Source: Arthrobacter sp. CJ23 (lineage in GTDB: Bacteria; Actinomycetota; Actinomycetes; Actinomycetales; Micrococcaceae). From it: 64,000 bases of DNA. The translations under genes and the position numbers were made by a program. Under the pieces are notes generated by a model that was given only the letters and a program-made list of their open reading frames with translations, searched no databases and was not told the origin of the DNA. Positions 62,199 through 64,000 of this stretch are shown here, in pieces. Every line of letters starts with the position of its first letter. Position 1 is the first letter of the stretch. The stretch is taken from assembly GCF_024741795.1 (NCBI RefSeq), contig NZ_CP102950.1, forward strand, positions 4,340,001-4,404,000. The letters run 5' to 3'.

Positions 62199-62765
62199 AT
62201 GTCGAAGAACACCGTTCTCGCCCTCGTCGGCAGCCTGCGCGCCGATTCACACAACCAGAAGCTGGCCGAAGCCATCCAGCAGAACGCCCCGGAAAACGTA
62301 GACGTACAGATCCACGGCTCCCTGGGCAACATCCCGTTCTACAACGAGGACATCGACGTCGAGGGCCAGGTCCCGGCCGAGGCAGCCGCCCTCCGCGCCG
62401 CCGCCAACAGCGCCGACACCCTCCTGCTGGTCACCCCCGAGCACAACGGCACCATGCCGGCATCGCTGAAGAACGCCATTGACTGGCTGTCCCGCCCGTA
62501 CGGCGCCGGCGCGCTGGCCGGCAAGCCGACCGCCGTCGTCGGTACCGCCTTTGGCCAGTTCGGTGGCGTCTGGGCACAGGACGAGGCCCGCAAGGCCGCA
62601 GGGATCGCCGGCGCCAAGGTCCTCGAGGACGTCAAGCTGGCCGTTCCGGGTTCCATGATCCGCTTCGCCGATCTGCACCCGAAGGACGACGCCGAGGTTG
62701 TTGAGCAGATCAAGGGCATCTTCGAGCCCCTGACGGCCGTCCAGGAAGAAGAAGCAGCAGCCTAG
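62199..62765 (+). CDS. NAD(P)H-dependent FMN reductase
   Basis: A 188-residue flavodoxin-fold reductase. VLALVGSLRADSHNQKLAEA binds the FMN phosphate, and TPEHNGTMPASLKNAIDWLS is the second flavin contact with the conserved PEYN-like PEHNG. Such enzymes reduce flavins, quinones or chromate. The ATG at 62199 is preceded by AAGGAGACTCC. It is monocistronic with a hairpin terminator and probably controlled by the divergent TetR regulator. Confidence 0.93.
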   Translation: MSKNTVLALVGSLRADSHNQKLAEAIQQNAPENVDVQIHGSLGNIPFYNEDIDVEGQVPAEAAALRAAANSADTLLLVTPEHNGTMPASLKNAIDWLSRPYGAGALAGKPTAVVGTAFGQFGGVWAQDEARKAAGIAGAKVLEDVKLAVPGSMIRFADLHPKDDAEVVEQIKGIFEPLTAVQEEEAAA

Positions 62766-62807
62766 CCACGGCCTGCCCTGCCGGTCCTTGATGGACCGTG
62801 CACGTGA

Positions 62808-62845
62808 GACGCCCCCGTTCCACCCACTGGCGGAGCGGGGGCGTC
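62808..62845 (+). terminator. Terminator after the FMN reductase gene
   Basis: GACGCCCCCG and CGGGGGCGTC form a perfect 10-base stem with an 18-base loop, followed by TTGCT. A smaller CGGTCC/GGACCG hairpin lies just before it (62782-62798). Confidence 0.65.
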
Positions 62846-62924
62846 TTGCTGCCGCGTGGGTGTTTTGCCTCCGCCCGTGGGCGGCGCGCCGGGCGTCTTG
62901 CTTCCGCCTGTGGGCGGCGCAATT
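62841..62924 (+). repeat. Degenerate direct repeat in the gap before the GerMN lipoprotein
   Basis: A unit like GCGTCTTGCTTCCGCC recurs at 62841, 62860 and 62893. The last two copies continue with CGTGGGCGGCGC or TGTGGGCGGCGC, so each can fold CCGCC/GGCGG. The first copy is shortened and overlaps the terminator stem. Confidence 0.6.
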
Positions 62925-63045
62925 GGGGGTGCAACCATTCCGTGACGGAGCTGAGGCCGAACTGTCACCGCGTGGCCGTTCCGCCACCCCGGGCCGCGCC
63001 GTAACGTTGAATTACAGGTGGACCAGGCAGGATTGCGGGGCTGTC

Positions 63046-63891
63046 ATGCGGACCAGGCGCAGCGGGAAAACGTCGACGACGGCGGTTGTGGCCGTGTGCC
63101 TGGCGCTCCCCCTGTGGCTCAGCAGCTGCGCCGTTCCTCCTGAGTTCCCCGTCCAGGGCGGCGCCACTCAGGCCGCCGGTCCCCTGCCGTCCCCTGCCGC
63201 GGCTCCAGCCCCGAGCCCTTCACCATCACCCATGCCGGACGCTGTCCCGACGCCGGCAGGCACCGGCGGAGCGTCCACCAGCCCCGGCTCCGGGGAACCA
63301 TCGGGGAGTCCCGCCGGCACCACGGCACCACAGACCACTCCGGGCGGAACCGCGCCTGGCACGGGCAACGGGACAGGTACGGGCACCGGAGGCCCGCCCT
63401 CGGCGCCGCAGCCAGCTGCCCCGTCCGGCAGCGGCACCTCGACGGCGCCGGCCCAACCGCCCGCAACCACGCTTCCACGGGTTGCCGTGCCTTCTGGGCC
63501 CGCCGTGTACTACGTTGCCATCGACGACGGCGGCAGCCGCGGGGTGCGCTTCGGCTGCAACGACAGCCTGGTCCCGGTCCGCAGCGGCGTAGCCACGGAC
63601 GACCCCCTGACCACGGCACTGGGCAGGCTGTTCGATCCGGCCAACACCACCGCCCAGGAGTCCGGTCTGTACAACGCGCTGTCCGGCTCGGCCCTGCACT
63701 TCGTCTCGGGCTATTTCAGCGGCACAACGGTTGTGGTGGACCTCAGCGGCTCGCTGCGGCCCGGCGGTGTATGCGACAACCCCCGGATCGAAGCGCAGCT
63801 GACCCAGACAATCGTGGCCGCCACCGGCGCCTCGCGGGCCGAAATCTACATCGACGGAAAGACCCTGGACGAGGCACTGAGCCTTCGCTGA
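63046..63891 (+). CDS. GerMN-domain lipoprotein
   Basis: A 281-residue exported lipoprotein. A basic MRTRRSGK start, hydrophobic core and lipobox-like LSSC place the lipidated Cys at residue 28. Residues 30-145 are a Pro/Ser/Gly/Thr linker. The C-terminal 130 residues form a GerMN domain: VYYVAIDDGG, DDPLTTALGRLF, and GTTVVVDLSGSL followed by a final IYIDGK. GerMN domains occur in germination and cell-envelope proteins and in LpqB of actinobacteria, and may bind a small ligand or partner protein. The start at 63046 is chosen by the signal peptide; the frame is open to 62788. Confidence 0.88.
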   Translation: MRTRRSGKTSTTAVVAVCLALPLWLSSCAVPPEFPVQGGATQAAGPLPSPAAAPAPSPSPSPMPDAVPTPAGTGGASTSPGSGEPSGSPAGTTAPQTTPGGTAPGTGNGTGTGTGGPPSAPQPAAPSGSGTSTAPAQPPATTLPRVAVPSGPAVYYVAIDDGGSRGVRFGCNDSLVPVRSGVATDDPLTTALGRLFDPANTTAQESGLYNALSGSALHFVSGYFSGTTVVVDLSGSLRPGGVCDNPRIEAQLTQTIVAATGASRAEIYIDGKTLDEALSLR

Positions 63892-63918
63892 ACTGGAGAA
63901 GGCCGCGTTCGGGCAACC

Positions 63919-63994
63919 GTGTTCAGCCGGCAGTCGGGCCGCCATGCTCAGCGGCCGTTCAGAACGACATGCTCAGCCGGCCGTGGCAATCGCC
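63919..63994. repeat. 25-base degenerate tandem repeat at the window edge
   Basis: GTGTTCAGC (63919), ATGCTCAGC (63944) and ATGCTCAGC (63969) begin units 25, 25 and about 26 bases long. A fourth may start at 63995 but is cut by the window. It follows the GerMN gene stop; no gene is recognised in 63892-64000. Confidence 0.5.
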
Positions 63995-64000
63995 ATGAGG

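Noticed and set aside
63919..63994. CRISPR array at the right edge
   Set aside because: Units are 25 bases in total with only about nine conserved bases, without separate spacers of regular length, and no cas gene is in the window.

Overview
The window looks like a chromosomal segment of a high-GC actinobacterium, most likely Arthrobacter sensu lato (Micrococcaceae). That placement rests on overall gene style and is not proven by a marker gene. In support are the strong G+C bias at third codon positions, frequent GTG starts and ATGA/GTGA gene overlaps, an actinobacterial-type cyclic-di-AMP riboswitch, a mannitol PTS with linked ptsI-ptsH, and long intergenic palindromes at gene junctions. No tRNA, rRNA, CRISPR array or prophage was found. 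The only trace of a mobile element is the tail of an IS5-type transposase gene.

Layout. 1-5522: a cut malic enzyme gene, a TetR regulator, two MFS transporters and an RraA-like protein. 5547-15973: a catabolic cluster for histidine or a histidine derivative. It holds a histidine ammonia-lyase homologue without its catalytic MIO triad, urocanase, a betaine-type (OpuC/QAT) ABC importer, an IclR regulator and, divergently, an M20 amidohydrolase and formimidoylglutamate deiminase (HutF). 16314-22333: a sugar porter, a GNAT acetyltransferase, a PadR/DUF1048/ABC-exporter module and CycA. 22402-28453: mannitol PTS (mtlD, mtlA), a TetR regulator, then ptsI and ptsH. 28554-40887: a minus-strand fructan locus. 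A LacI regulator is followed by a five-gene peptide-type ABC importer, an intracellular GH32 enzyme and a very large secreted GH32 levanase.

41080-47351 is the most accessory-like stretch. It has an orphan antitoxin-like gene, a c-di-AMP riboswitch in front of a repeat-rich membrane protein without an enzyme domain, an EAL-domain protein with an altered metal loop, the IS remnant, and an HTH gene paired with a frame-broken nucleotidyltransferase. 47360-55066: a PucR-type regulator divergent from alanine dehydrogenase, an ECF sigma factor with a probable anti-sigma factor, an Ala/Pro-rich secreted protein, a subtilisin-type protease and a Gfo/Idh/MocA oxidoreductase. 55162-64000: an oligopeptide ABC importer with fused ATPases, a TetR regulator divergent from an FMN reductase, and a GerMN-domain lipoprotein.

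Most promising point. In the 5.5-16 kb cluster, the MIO-less lyase and the betaine-type importer together suggest that the substrate may be a trimethylated histidine (hercynine or ergothioneine) rather than, or as well as, histidine. Such a substrate would release trimethylamine without MIO chemistry, and its product could then enter the urocanase route. This is an inference from motifs and gene order only.
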